Below, piece after piece: positions 9,537 through 19,041 of a stretch of DNA of 64,000 nt (the first letter of the stretch is position 1; every line of letters starts with the position of its first letter). The DNA lies in the NCBI RefSeq assembly GCF_018448495.1, contig NZ_CP049902.1, forward strand, positions 2,294,001 to 2,358,000, in the 5' to 3' direction. Position numbers and translations under genes: made by a program. The notes under the pieces are model-generated. The model searched no databases, had not been told where the DNA came from, and saw nothing but the letters and a program-made list of their open reading frames with translations. Source of the DNA: Psychrobacter sp. WY6. GTDB taxonomy: Bacteria > Pseudomonadota > Gammaproteobacteria > Pseudomonadales > Moraxellaceae.

Positions 9537-9988
9537 GGCTCAATTCCTGAATTCAGATCATTGATATTAATATATACCTCAATGAACCTTGTATAAACTG
9601 TTTTTCTTATGCTCAATTTCATTTAAGATAACGTCTAATCGGTGCGTCTATAGCGCACTAAAGACGAATAGAATATGTATGGTAAGCACACCATAAAGTA
9701 CACCGTGAGTATTTCAGTGAGTTAAAACATTGATATCACTAGCCTACAGCAAAAGCTTCAAGTCCTCACTAGGGAACCATGCTTGCTCTCATAATAGTCT
9801 TATAATAAATGATTTTAGAACAAAAAAAGGCTCTGCGTCGGTTGCGCTAATGTATGGGTGGTTTAACAATAAAATATCTCAAAAATACAGTGCAATTATG
9901 AGCTGTGTTATAATTCATCATTATAAAACTAGCACATTGCTGGCATTGCCTTATCGACCCTCTCTTTTTTATCTATGAAGACTTTTTT
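9537..9988. other. Gene-free interval upstream of rsmA
   Basis: 452 bp, AT-rich, between the divergent lipoprotein gene and rsmA. The 82-codon open frame inside it (9730-9978) has no ribosome-binding site, no recognisable composition and no family resemblance, so it is not called. Promoters for both flanking genes are expected here, but none stands out clearly. Confidence 0.4.
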
Positions 9989-10851
9989 ATGTCCAAAACA
10001 TCGTTTGATGCTCAGTCTATTACCAACAGCCTACGCGCTGCCAAACACCAACCACGTAAGCGCTTTGGTCAAAACTTCTTACATGATCGCAGTGTCATCC
10101 GTGAGATTGTTGAGAGCATTCGCTTAGAGCGCGATGACAATTTGATTGAGATTGGGCCAGGGATGGGCGCACTGACTGAGCCATTATTGGCAGAAGTGGA
10201 TGCGATGACTGTGGTCGAGCTGGATCGTGATTTGGCAGATAGCCTGCGTATTCGTATCGGTGCCAACAGCCATCGAAACTTTACGATCATCAAAGACAAT
10301 GCCATGCATGTCGACTATCGCGAGCTGTATAGCGATGAGCGTGGCAAGCTCCGTGTGGTTGGTAATCTGCCGTATAAATTTCTACGCCTATCTTATTTCA
10401 TTTGCTCAGTTATGCCGATGTGATTCAAGACATGCACTTTATGCTGCAAAAAGAAGTGGTCGAGCGTATTACGGCGGATGTCGGTAGCAAAACTTATGGT
10501 CGCCTGTCGGTCATTATGCAGTATCATTGCCATACCGATTATCTACTGACCGTACCACGTGGTGCTTTTAATCCGCCACCAAAAGTAACCAGTGCGGTTT
10601 TTCGTTTGACGCCGCATATTACTAAGCCAGTCGTCGCAGAGGACGAAGAATATTTCGCGCTTGTGGTACGTGAAACCTTTAACCATCGTCGTAAGACGTT
10701 ACGTGCCATCTTTAAAAAATCAACGTTGCTACCGACATTGAGCGAAGAAGATTTTGCAGCGTGTAGCATTGACCCACAAGCACGTCCTGAAGTCTTAAGT
10801 GTGAAAGATTTTGTGAATTTAAGCAATCAAGCGCGTAAAGTAGAGGTTTAA
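9989..10851 (+). CDS. rsmA: 16S rRNA dimethyladenosine transferase RsmA/KsgA (frameshifted)
   Basis: RsmA dimethylates A1518 and A1519 of 16S rRNA during late 30S assembly using SAM. Visible motifs are [10 protein letters not shown] at about residue 26, SAM-binding motif [12 protein letters not shown], the acidic VELDRDL, and the catalytic NLPY(N) near 10365, just where the frame breaks. One T is missing; repaired it reads NLPYNISTPILF. The C-terminal part (10402-10851) contains [12 protein letters not shown] and FNHRRKTLR, typical of the family. Length is about 287 residues. It is followed 96 bp later by apaH, the conserved partner; the usual apaG is absent between them. Confidence 0.93.
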
Positions 10852-10947
10852 ATCGAGTTACTGCCGATTCGTCGTCAAAGACATTTATATGGAAATGACG
10901 ACATAAAACTTTCACATAAAAATATCACGTAAAAACACTGAGGATTT

Positions 10948-11790
10948 ATGAGCTTTCGCCATCAGTATGTCATCGGTGACCTGCAAGGTTGCTATGCGGC
11001 GTACCTTCATTTACTTGAAATATTGGATTTTGATCCTGCACAAGACAAGCTATGGTTTGCAGGGGACTTGGTGGCACGTGGTGAAGATTCGTTAAGTACC
11101 TTGCGTCATGTCAAAGCACTTTGCGAGCAAGGGGCAGCCGCGACAGTACTCGGCAATCATGATATCAATTTGATCGCTGTCTGGCGCGGTGCGGCAAAGA
11201 TTAAAAAAAAGGATCAGACAGCGCCCATTTTTGCTGCCGATGATTGCGATGAACTGCTTGAATGGTTACGTCATCAGCCAGTATTGGCTTTTCCTGATGA
11301 GCAGACGGTATTGGTTCATGCTGGCATTCCACCGCATTGGACGGTTGAGGCGGCCGCAAATCACGCGCAGCAGTTAGAGTCACAACTGCAAGGTAGTTTA
11401 AAACAGCTGGATCGTCTATTGCCGAATTTATATAGTAAGACTGCTGATGATTGGCATCCAGATATTAGCGGCTTTACCAAAATGCGTGCAATTGCCAATT
11501 ATTTCACTCGTATGCGGCTGTGCAAACAAGACGGCACGTTAGAATTTAGCTTTGCAGCAGGGTTAGAAGCGTCTATGCCAGAGGGTTTTTTGCCTTGGTT
11601 TGAATGGCAAGTACCGCGGACTCGCAAGGTATTATTTGGGCATTGGGCAGCGCTGAAAGGTGAGGTAGACTTACCGTATGCGCGTGCACTTGACGGCGGC
11701 TGCGTTTGGGGTAATGATCTATTGGCTTATCGCTTGAGTGATGGAAAAATCATCAGGTCAAGTGCGCACTGCTTACAGCCAGAAACATAA
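10948..11790 (+). CDS. apaH: Symmetrical bis(5'-nucleosyl)-tetraphosphatase
   Basis: ApaH cleaves Ap4A to two ADP and also acts on Np4-capped RNA 5' ends. It is a PPP-family metallophosphatase. The metal and phosphate motifs are VIGDLQGC (residues 8-15), FAGDLVARGEDSL (about 37) and LGNHD (about 70). A later HAG lies in LVHAGIPPHW, and the C-terminal FGHWAAL block is present. At 280 residues it is family length and uninterrupted. It is probably co-transcribed with rsmA. Confidence 0.94.
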   Translation: MSFRHQYVIGDLQGCYAAYLHLLEILDFDPAQDKLWFAGDLVARGEDSLSTLRHVKALCEQGAAATVLGNHDINLIAVWRGAAKIKKKDQTAPIFAADDCDELLEWLRHQPVLAFPDEQTVLVHAGIPPHWTVEAAANHAQQLESQLQGSLKQLDRLLPNLYSKTADDWHPDISGFTKMRAIANYFTRMRLCKQDGTLEFSFAAGLEASMPEGFLPWFEWQVPRTRKVLFGHWAALKGEVDLPYARALDGGCVWGNDLLAYRLSDGKIIRSSAHCLQPET

Positions 11791-11869
11791 TATTAGGGCA
11801 TGGACTCATTTCTATCTCCGTTTTAAAATGAGGTCATGTCGCAACTATTTGGCTTATCCAAACGATTTA

Positions 11870-14369
11870 TTAAACCACCAAAACCTTCCCATTAGCTGGG
11901 TAGGTTTGGTGGTTTTTTGGGTTTAGGTAGTGAGGTTTTAGCATCGCTCGCAGCCTTTTTTCAGGGTTGCTGTTATCGCTTTCAGGATGGGCAATCGCCT
12001 CATTACCCTCAGTAAAGGCGTTATGCGCTTTATCATATTGAATATCACTACTATAAGGGACGCTATTGAGCTCCTCATCTATCAGCCCATCATCGAGTTC
12101 AATGGTTTTTTTGGTACTGATATGATTGGTGGTGCTGTGTGTTTCCCGGCTTTTTAGCGCAGCGTCAGTGTCAGCATTTGAGATGTTATTATCGTAATCT
12201 ATGTCTGTGATAGCCTGTTCATTTTGCATGCTTTTTTGCTTGGATTTAGGTAGGATTTTTACATCAGACAAACGGCGCACTACATAATTATTGGGAATAG
12301 TTTGTCCTCCTTTATGAGCGCTGGTATCGTCAAAAATCATATGTCCTTGGCTGTCGATACGAGCATACTTCATTGGCTTATCACGTGGCCAGAAAAAGTC
12401 TGAAGGATGGGTAAGCATATGGCTGAAAAGCTGCTTGGTTAAACGACTCCACTCCATGAATTTGACTTCTTTAGAGCGCAGTGCCACAAATAAGGCGAGC
12501 GAGAAGCTGACCATGAGGTTCACCATGCCGATAAGGGCAACGCCTAAAATAGAAATAAACACAATCTGCCAATCCCACTGGTTGGCAGATATATTAAACA
12601 GTCCATGCGCCAAATTCGCCGAGGCAAACGCAATGTGGCGAATATCAATCGGTAAGCCAAATAAATAGCCAATTGTTGCAGTACTACCTAAGAACACCCC
12701 GAACAAGAAATTGCCCATAATGGCGCCAAGGTTGGCTTCTATAAAACCGCCTAAACGCTGTAACCAAGTTTTTGGTAGTAGGTATTGAAGTAGTTTGTGG
12801 CGCTGAATACGGGCACCGATTTGGTTGTAGACTGCCAAGTTATCGTAGTAACCAGCAATAAGACCCGATAAAAATAAATAGACGCCAGCAATGGCCGCGT
12901 GGGGCAATGCCAGTGAGTGAAAGGGGTCAAGATCATGCAGTAAGTGTGCAGCCTTGTCGGTATTGATCATCGCGCGCACCAGTATATTGTAGCCATGCAA
13001 AAGAGATAATCAGAGCGACTGGTATCGCTAGCATAATATTACCCATAATCGCCACAAACTGGGTACGTAAAATATCGACCACCAATTCTGATAATTTATT
13101 TAACTGGTGTGACTTTTTGCCAGAACCGTCCGAAATAGTAGAGGCGATTGCCGCCGCCGTCATAGCAGGCTGTTTGGTAGCAACCGTACCATGAACGATA
13201 TGGATAAAAACAAAACCCAATCCATAAATCATACTATTGACAAAGGCGCGTCCCATCGGTGCGAGGGCTAGGTTATAGGCTAATATCTTAAGCGTTGCCA
13301 TAAACGCAATAATAAAACCACCGATAGAGGCTTTCTTGAACATTTTTTGGTAGCCCGATTTATCGGTACTAATATAATGTTCACCCACGCGGCTGGCATT
13401 TTCAGTGACTTTGCGCGACAGCAGCTTGGTATTATTATCAATTAAGTATCCGATACTATAACGGCGGCTCGCAGTGGTAATCAGCGCTTGAATCAACTCA
13501 ATGAGCGCCTGATCACGCTTATCATAATTATCTGCTACCAGTTCAGTTAGGATGCGCATACGTTGCAAGCTTTGGTCTAAACGCAGCATCATGTTGGTCA
13601 GGCGAATAGAGATTCCTGTTTTATAAATGCGCTTGCGTATGGTGGCAACGATATCTTCGCATTGTTCAATCATGACCAATAACGGCGCAGGATCTACCGC
13701 TTTTTCGGGCGTAATATCCGTTAAAGTATCAAGCTCATGCGCTTCTCGGTACTGATTGACGTATAAGACCGCCTCTTGATTTTGTGCCACAAATGACGCT
13801 GAATAATTCAGCATTTGCGGATAAAATTCCATCAAATCTGGATGCAAGCCAATACCGCTGATACGGTATGACAAAATGATAATCGCGTTCAAAATACTGT
13901 TTTTTGCTGTCGCAACTAAGTTTAAATGCTGCTCATCGACTTTGAGTAGCTCAACCAGTTCATCCCATTTGTCTTTTTTAATATTGGCAAGCCAGCGCTC
14001 ATCATAGCGTTTATCAAATAAATAACCGACCAATTCTACGACAGAATCTTCTTGTGGCAGTAGCGGTAAAAAACGGTGCCCGATAAGGCGACGTAGACTA
14101 TTAAAAAAGCCCTGAGATCCGACATGATGCCGGTATCGGTATATAAAGCAATTTGGCGATTAATAATCAGTTTTAAGACGAAACTTGACAGTCCATCTGC
14201 ATATTCTGGATGTTGACGTAAAATATCAATCAGCTCTTGAATGTTTTGATTGGCTAATGTGGGCTTTATCACTCACTCGTAGCTCATCGATTAGGCGCTT
14301 GAGTACCGCAGGATCTGGCACATCACTTAAGGCTGTAATCTGTTGTAAAATGTGTTTTATTTCTGACAC
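11870..14369 (-). CDS. PF10136-type 'site-specific recombinase' membrane protein (frameshifted)
   Basis: The sequence matches the SpecificRecomb family typified by gonococcal Gcr. I chose the GTG at 14369 because AAGGGA lies seven bases upstream. Frames are broken near 14270, 14036 and 12950; repaired length is about 830 residues. The first half is alpha-helical and soluble. From about residue 350 there are several hydrophobic segments, including two related AIMGN-containing stretches (FVAIMGNIML and LGAIMGNFLF). The last 200 residues are polar and low-complexity. No tyrosine- or serine-recombinase catalytic motif is visible, so the family name may not describe its biochemistry. The C-terminal stop is uncertain: the readable frame ends at 11870 inside the terminator hairpin, and a single indel would move it to 11938. 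Confidence 0.75.
11872..11918. terminator. Strong hairpin terminator, apaH / recombinase-family gene
   Basis: A long inverted repeat (arms rich in AAACCACCAAAACCT and AGGTTTGGTGGTTT) with extra CCCA/TGGG pairs near the loop ends in six T on the + strand. It lies between convergent genes, and the currently readable end of the minus-strand gene runs into it. Confidence 0.8.
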
Positions 14370-14706
14370 ATTGCATCCCTTGTGGTGGTTATTTCAATCA
14401 TTGTTATTATTGAGTATGAGCAAAGATATAAGTGCTTTGAATGGCTATATTGGCTATCAATGTCGCGATATCTACCACGATTGATTGTTAGGTTTTTAAT
14501 TTACAGCTCACTAATTTGGAAATTATTGGTTCAGAGCTTATTGGTTTCGGCGTTAAAGATATTTGTACCAATCTTAATGTTGTGACTTTGCGTTATTTTA
14601 ATCGTAACAATGCCTGAGCGGTTAATTATTTTGTTAGCAGTTATTTTGTGGCGCTCATTATATCGATTGTGGAAACCATCACTGTGATGATATTTTTGGC
14701 AAAAAA
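14370..14706. other. Gene-free interval
   Basis: About 340 bp of AT-rich sequence upstream of the recombinase-family gene and downstream of the acyl-CoA dehydrogenase. Short open frames here have no ribosome-binding sites or family features. Nothing else is seen apart from the terminator at its right end. Confidence 0.4.
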
Positions 14707-14731
14707 AGGGACAGTAGCGTGACTGTCCCCT
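14700..14731 (-). terminator. Rho-independent terminator after acyl-CoA dehydrogenase 1
   Basis: A stem of AGGGACAGT paired with ACTGTCCCCT, followed on the minus strand by a run of T (AAAAAAA on the plus strand at 14700-14707), lies 44 bp downstream of the stop codon. Confidence 0.85.
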
Positions 14732-14774
14732 TATCGTAGTGCGGTATGGCTTACTTTATTATAAAAGTAAGAAA

Positions 14775-16565
14775 TTAGCTAGCAGGTACATCAAAGTAGC
14801 TAAGATCAAAGTTCATCATTGGATCACTACCAGCTTGAACCATTTGTGCATGAGCATCAATGCGTGGCAAAATACGCCCGACGAAATAATCGGCAAGCTT
14901 GGCTTTATTGGTATAAAACTCACCTTCTTTACCGTTAGCGGCTTCTACCATCAACGCAAACATGTACGAATAAGCGAGGTAACCAAAGGCATGCATGTAG
15001 TCAACGGCACAGCCATTGACTTCGTTTTTACGCTCGCCAATGTTGCTAAGCACAGTGTTAGTCAATGCTTCAATCGTGTCAGCAGCATCTAGCGTTGCTT
15101 GCTTGATACCATGATCTGCTTGCATGTTATTGACAAAATCACGAATTTCACCTAAGAAATGAGTGACGTATTTGCCGTTATTTTTCGCCACTTTACGACC
15201 TAGTAGGTCAAGCGCTTGAATACCATTGGTGCCTTCATAAATCTGGGCAATACGGGTATCACGAACGATTTGCTCCATACCCCATTCGCGGATATAGCCG
15301 TGACCACCAAATACTTGCTGGCAATCAATGGTGGCTTCTAACGCTTTGTCAGTCAAGAACGCTTTAGCAACAGGCGTCAATAGGGCAACACGCGCGGCAG
15401 CAGCTTGAGCGGCCTCTGGATCGGTACTAAACTTCTCCTGATCAAGATTTTTGGCAACGTACATCGCAAAGCAACGTGACGCTTCAGTATTGGCTTTGGC
15501 ATTTAATAGCATACGGCGTACATCGGCATGATGAATGATGGCATCTGCTGGTTTTTCTGGGCTTTGCAGTTGGGTATCGCTACGACCTTGACCACGATCA
15601 TTGGCGTATAGCGCTGCGTTTTGGTAAGCAAGCTCAGAACCACCAAGGCCTTGCAGACCCATGGTGACACGCTCATAGTTCATCATAATAAACATTGATG
15701 ACAGACCCGTGTTTTCAGCACCAACCATCCAGCCTTTAGCGCTGTCAAAATTCATGACACAAGTGGCTGAGGCTTTGATGCCCATTTTGTGCTCGATAGA
15801 GCCGACTGCTAGCGTGTTACGCTCGCCTAAGCTACCATCTGCATTGACCAAAAATTTTGGTACCACAAATAGCGAAATACCTTTTGAGCCTTCTGGCGCG
15901 TTAGGGGTTTTTGCCAATACCAAATGAATGATGTTTTCGGTTAAGTCATGCTCGCCGCCAGTAATAAAGATTTTGGTACCTGAGATATCATAGCTACCAT
16001 CATCGTTAGGGATAGCTTTGGTTTTGATGATACCTAAGTCAGTACCAGCATGTGGCTCTGTCAAGCACATGGTGCCCGCCCACTCGCCGTTGTACATTTT
16101 TTCTAGGTAAGTTTGCTTTTGTTCTTCAGAAGCCGCTGCGTTTAGGCACAGTGTTGCGCCAACGGTTAGGTTAGGGTAGAGGGCAAACGATTGGTTGGCA
16201 GTGAATACCATCTCTTCAGTCAGCATGGTCACCATTTTTGGGAAACCTTGACCACCGTATTCAGCGTTACCGCTTAAGCCAACCCAGCCTGATTCAGCAT
16301 ACTGCTTATACGCTTCTTTAAATCCAGTAGGAGTCGTGACGACGCCATTACCTTCAAAGGTTGCGCCTTCTTCATCGCCGCTGCGGTTGATTGGCAAAAG
16401 AATATTTTTTGACAGTTTTGCCATTTCTTCCAAAATCATATCGACTGTTTCCATATCGACATGAGCTAAGTTTTCGTTGTTTTGCCAAAATTTAGGCGCG
16501 TTAAATACATCATTTAAGATAAAGCGCATGTCATTCAGAGGGGCATTATAAACAGCCATAAACAT
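14775..16565 (-). CDS. Acyl-CoA dehydrogenase (long, about 600 aa type), copy 1
   Basis: An FAD-dependent dehydrogenase catalysing the first step of fatty-acid beta-oxidation. In order it shows an N-terminal helical extension, the middle-domain block GTMCLTEPHAGTDLG (flavin/substrate contacts), ITGTKIFITGGEHD, and IEHKMGIKASATCVMNFD. The C-terminal QVFGGHGYIREWGMEQ is followed by RIAQIYEGTNGIQALDLLGR, which carries the catalytic glutamate. The extra C-terminal domain beyond residue 470 marks the roughly 600-residue class common in Pseudomonas and Acinetobacter. At 596 residues it is intact. A paralogue lies directly upstream on the same strand (295-bp gap). Confidence 0.93.
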   Translation of the reverse strand: MFMAVYNAPLNDMRFILNDVFNAPKFWQNNENLAHVDMETVDMILEEMAKLSKNILLPINRSGDEEGATFEGNGVVTTPTGFKEAYKQYAESGWVGLSGNAEYGGQGFPKMVTMLTEEMVFTANQSFALYPNLTVGATLCLNAAASEEQKQTYLEKMYNGEWAGTMCLTEPHAGTDLGIIKTKAIPNDDGSYDISGTKIFITGGEHDLTENIIHLVLAKTPNAPEGSKGISLFVVPKFLVNADGSLGERNTLAVGSIEHKMGIKASATCVMNFDSAKGWMVGAENTGLSSMFIMMNYERVTMGLQGLGGSELAYQNAALYANDRGQGRSDTQLQSPEKPADAIIHHADVRRMLLNAKANTEASRCFAMYVAKNLDQEKFSTDPEAAQAAAARVALLTPVAKAFLTDKALEATIDCQQVFGGHGYIREWGMEQIVRDTRIAQIYEGTNGIQALDLLGRKVAKNNGKYVTHFLGEIRDFVNNMQADHGIKQATLDAADTIEALTNTVLSNIGERKNEVNGCAVDYMHAFGYLAYSYMFALMVEAANGKEGEFYTNKAKLADYFVGRILPRIDAHAQMVQAGSDPMMNFDLSYFDVPAS

Positions 16566-16860
16566 TCCTTTGGTTCAAATAAATAAAATTAAAGTTGTTA
16601 AAGATATCAATTGTTCTTTTGGTCTAACCTTAGCGGTTAATAATCAAAGTTTAGCAAATAAGCTTGCGCACGGGTGTGTTTCTTCGTGAATTGTGCGTAC
16701 ACCAAAAGTATTGATAAAGGATAGCCTTTATAAAAATAAGGATAGATTTTTGACAGTGTTAACTCTACTCGTTATTAATTTTAATAGCGCTAAGAAAATC
16801 GGCAACACACCTGAGTATGTTGCCGATAAAAATACAGTATTAGCAGTATTTAACGTCTAA

Positions 16861-18650
16861 TTAAAAAGCGAACTGATCAACGTCCATGCTCATGTATGGT
16901 TCAACACCAGTGCTGATACGCTGTACGTGAGTGGTGGTACGTGGCAATAGCTTAGCAAAGTAGAACTGCGCGGTTTTTATTTTCGCGTCGTAGAAGGCTT
17001 GTTCGCTAGTACCGTTAGCAAGTTCAGTTTGTGCTACTAATGCCATGCGTGCCCAAGTAGGCTAGCGTTACATAACCGCTGAAATACATGTAATCAACCG
17101 CAGCGCCGCCGACCGCATCTGGGTTTTCAGTGGCTTGCATGCCGATGCGTGCAGTCAAATCACCCCATTCTTTAAGGTGTTTGGCAAGTGGGCGAATAAA
17201 CTGACCCATCTCATCGTTTTCTTGTTTTCTTCACAGAATGTCTGAATGATTTTGACAAAGTTTGCAAGCAGTTTGCCTTGTGAGCCCAATACTTTACGAC
17301 CTAGTAGATCGAGTGCTTGGATTTCAGTGGTACCTTCGTATAAGCAAGCAATACGCGTATCACGCACGTTTTGCTCCATGCCCCATTCGCTGATAAAGCC
17401 ATGACCACCATAAACCTGTACGCCATGGTTAGCCGCTTCAAGACCAGTTTCAGTCAAGAACGCTTTAGCAATAGGTGTCAATAGTGACAACATTTGATCA
17501 GCAAATTTAAGCGCATCGCCTTCGCCTTTTGCAACAGTATCGGCAAAATGTGAGAGGTAATAGACCAAAGCACGACCGCCTTCAGCAAAGGCTTTTTCAG
17601 TCAAGAGCATGTTACGAACCGCTGGATGAACGATGATAGGGTCAGCGACTTTTTCAGGGGCTTTAACACCAGATAATGAACGCATTGCTAGACGATCTTT
17701 GGCATAAGTCAATGAGCCTTGGAACGCATATTCTGCTGCTGTTAAACCTTGCACTGCGGTACCAATACGCGCCACGTTCATAAAGGTAAACATGCACTGT
17801 AGACCACGGTTTTCTGGGCCAATTAGATAACCCGTTGCGCCATCAAAGTTCATCACGCAAGTGGCTGAGGCTTTGATACCCATTTGTGTTCGATAGAGCC
17901 ACAAACGACGTTATTGTTTTCACCTAGGCTACCATCTTCGTTGACCGTTACTTTAGGAACGATAAACAGTGAGATGCCTTTTGTGCCAGCAGGCGCGCCA
18001 GGTAGACGAGCCAATACAATGTGAATGATATTGTCCGTTAAGTCATGCTCACCCGCTGAAATGAAGATTTTTTGACCAGTGATGCTATAGCTGCCGTCTT
18101 CTTTAGGCTCGGCTTTGGTGCGGATAATACCCAAATCAGAACCCGCATGTGCTTCAGTCAAGCACATGGTGCCTGACCATTCGCCGCTGACCATTTTTTC
18201 TAGGTAGGTTTGTTTTTGCTCGTCCGTACCGTGATGCTCGATGGTTTGAATCGCACCATGTGATAAACCAGGGTACATAGAGAATGACCAGTTCGCTGTA
18301 CCAACCATTTCATTAATGACGGTCGATAATGAGAACGGCATGTTTTGACCACCGAAGTCTTCTTCAGCAGATAAGGCTGGGAAACCAAGCTCACAATACG
18401 CTTTGTATGCTTCTTTAAAGCCCTTTGGCGTGGTCACTTGACCATTGTTAAACTGGCAGCCTTCAGCGTCACCACTTTGATTCAATGGTGATAGCTCATT
18501 TTCAGCAAAGCTTGCCGCCATTTCAAACAGGCTGTCCATTAGCTCGCGATCCGCTTCTTGGAATGCTGGCAGGGTTTTATAATGGCTTTCGCTGTCGAGT
18601 AACTCATGCATCACGAATTGAATGTCACGTAAGGGCGCTTTGTATTGCAT
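16861..18650 (-). CDS. Acyl-CoA dehydrogenase, copy 2 (frameshifted)
   Basis: A paralogue of the downstream gene with the same architecture: GTMCLTEAHAGSDLG, ITGQKIFISAGEHD, GIKASATCVMNFDG, and QVYGGHGFISEWGMEQ followed by LYEGTTEIQALDLLGRK with the catalytic Glu. The start at 18650 is chosen because AGGAAG precedes it and the protein then begins MQYKAPLRDIQF, matching MAVYNAPLNDMRF of copy 1. Three indels, near 17890 (a missing A in HKMG), 17210 and 17040, split the frame; repaired length is about 596. The two genes probably arose by tandem duplication and may differ in chain-length preference. Confidence 0.92.
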
Positions 18651-19041
18651 AACTTCCTGTCCTTTTGAGAATATAACCATCATCATCAAGGGTAGGCACA
18701 TGACTGCACTGTTATTTAATGCACAAGTCCAGCCCATATTAATCTAACAGCCCAAATAAATGCTAGGCAATAATGCAGATTGACGATGTTGTCGGCTATA
18801 TAAAATAGTATTGAAAAGAATGGCGATGGTCAGAGTAAGCTTGAAACTTAATAAGCTCTAACAAATTCACTATAAAAGATAGGCTTTCAGAGGGGATTAT
18901 ACAAGTTTGGTGACAGCACTGATAAGTCATGAACCTATCTTGCATCGGTTATACAATCGACGTTAGGCGTTAAGAGGAAACGCGAATAACCATATGAAAA
19001 TACTCATGATACTGGATGAATAAACATTCGTTAAAGGGGGT
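18651..19041. other. Gene-free interval upstream of acyl-CoA dehydrogenase 2
   Basis: 391 bp, AT-rich. It separates the stop of the GGDEF-EAL gene from the start of the dehydrogenase on the same strand. No hairpin with a T run and no convincing -35/-10 pair was recognised. Confidence 0.35.

Noticed and set aside
9730..9978. 82-codon open frame upstream of rsmA
   Set aside because: No ribosome-binding site, composition unlike neighbouring genes, no family resemblance; treated as chance ORF in an AT-rich spacer.
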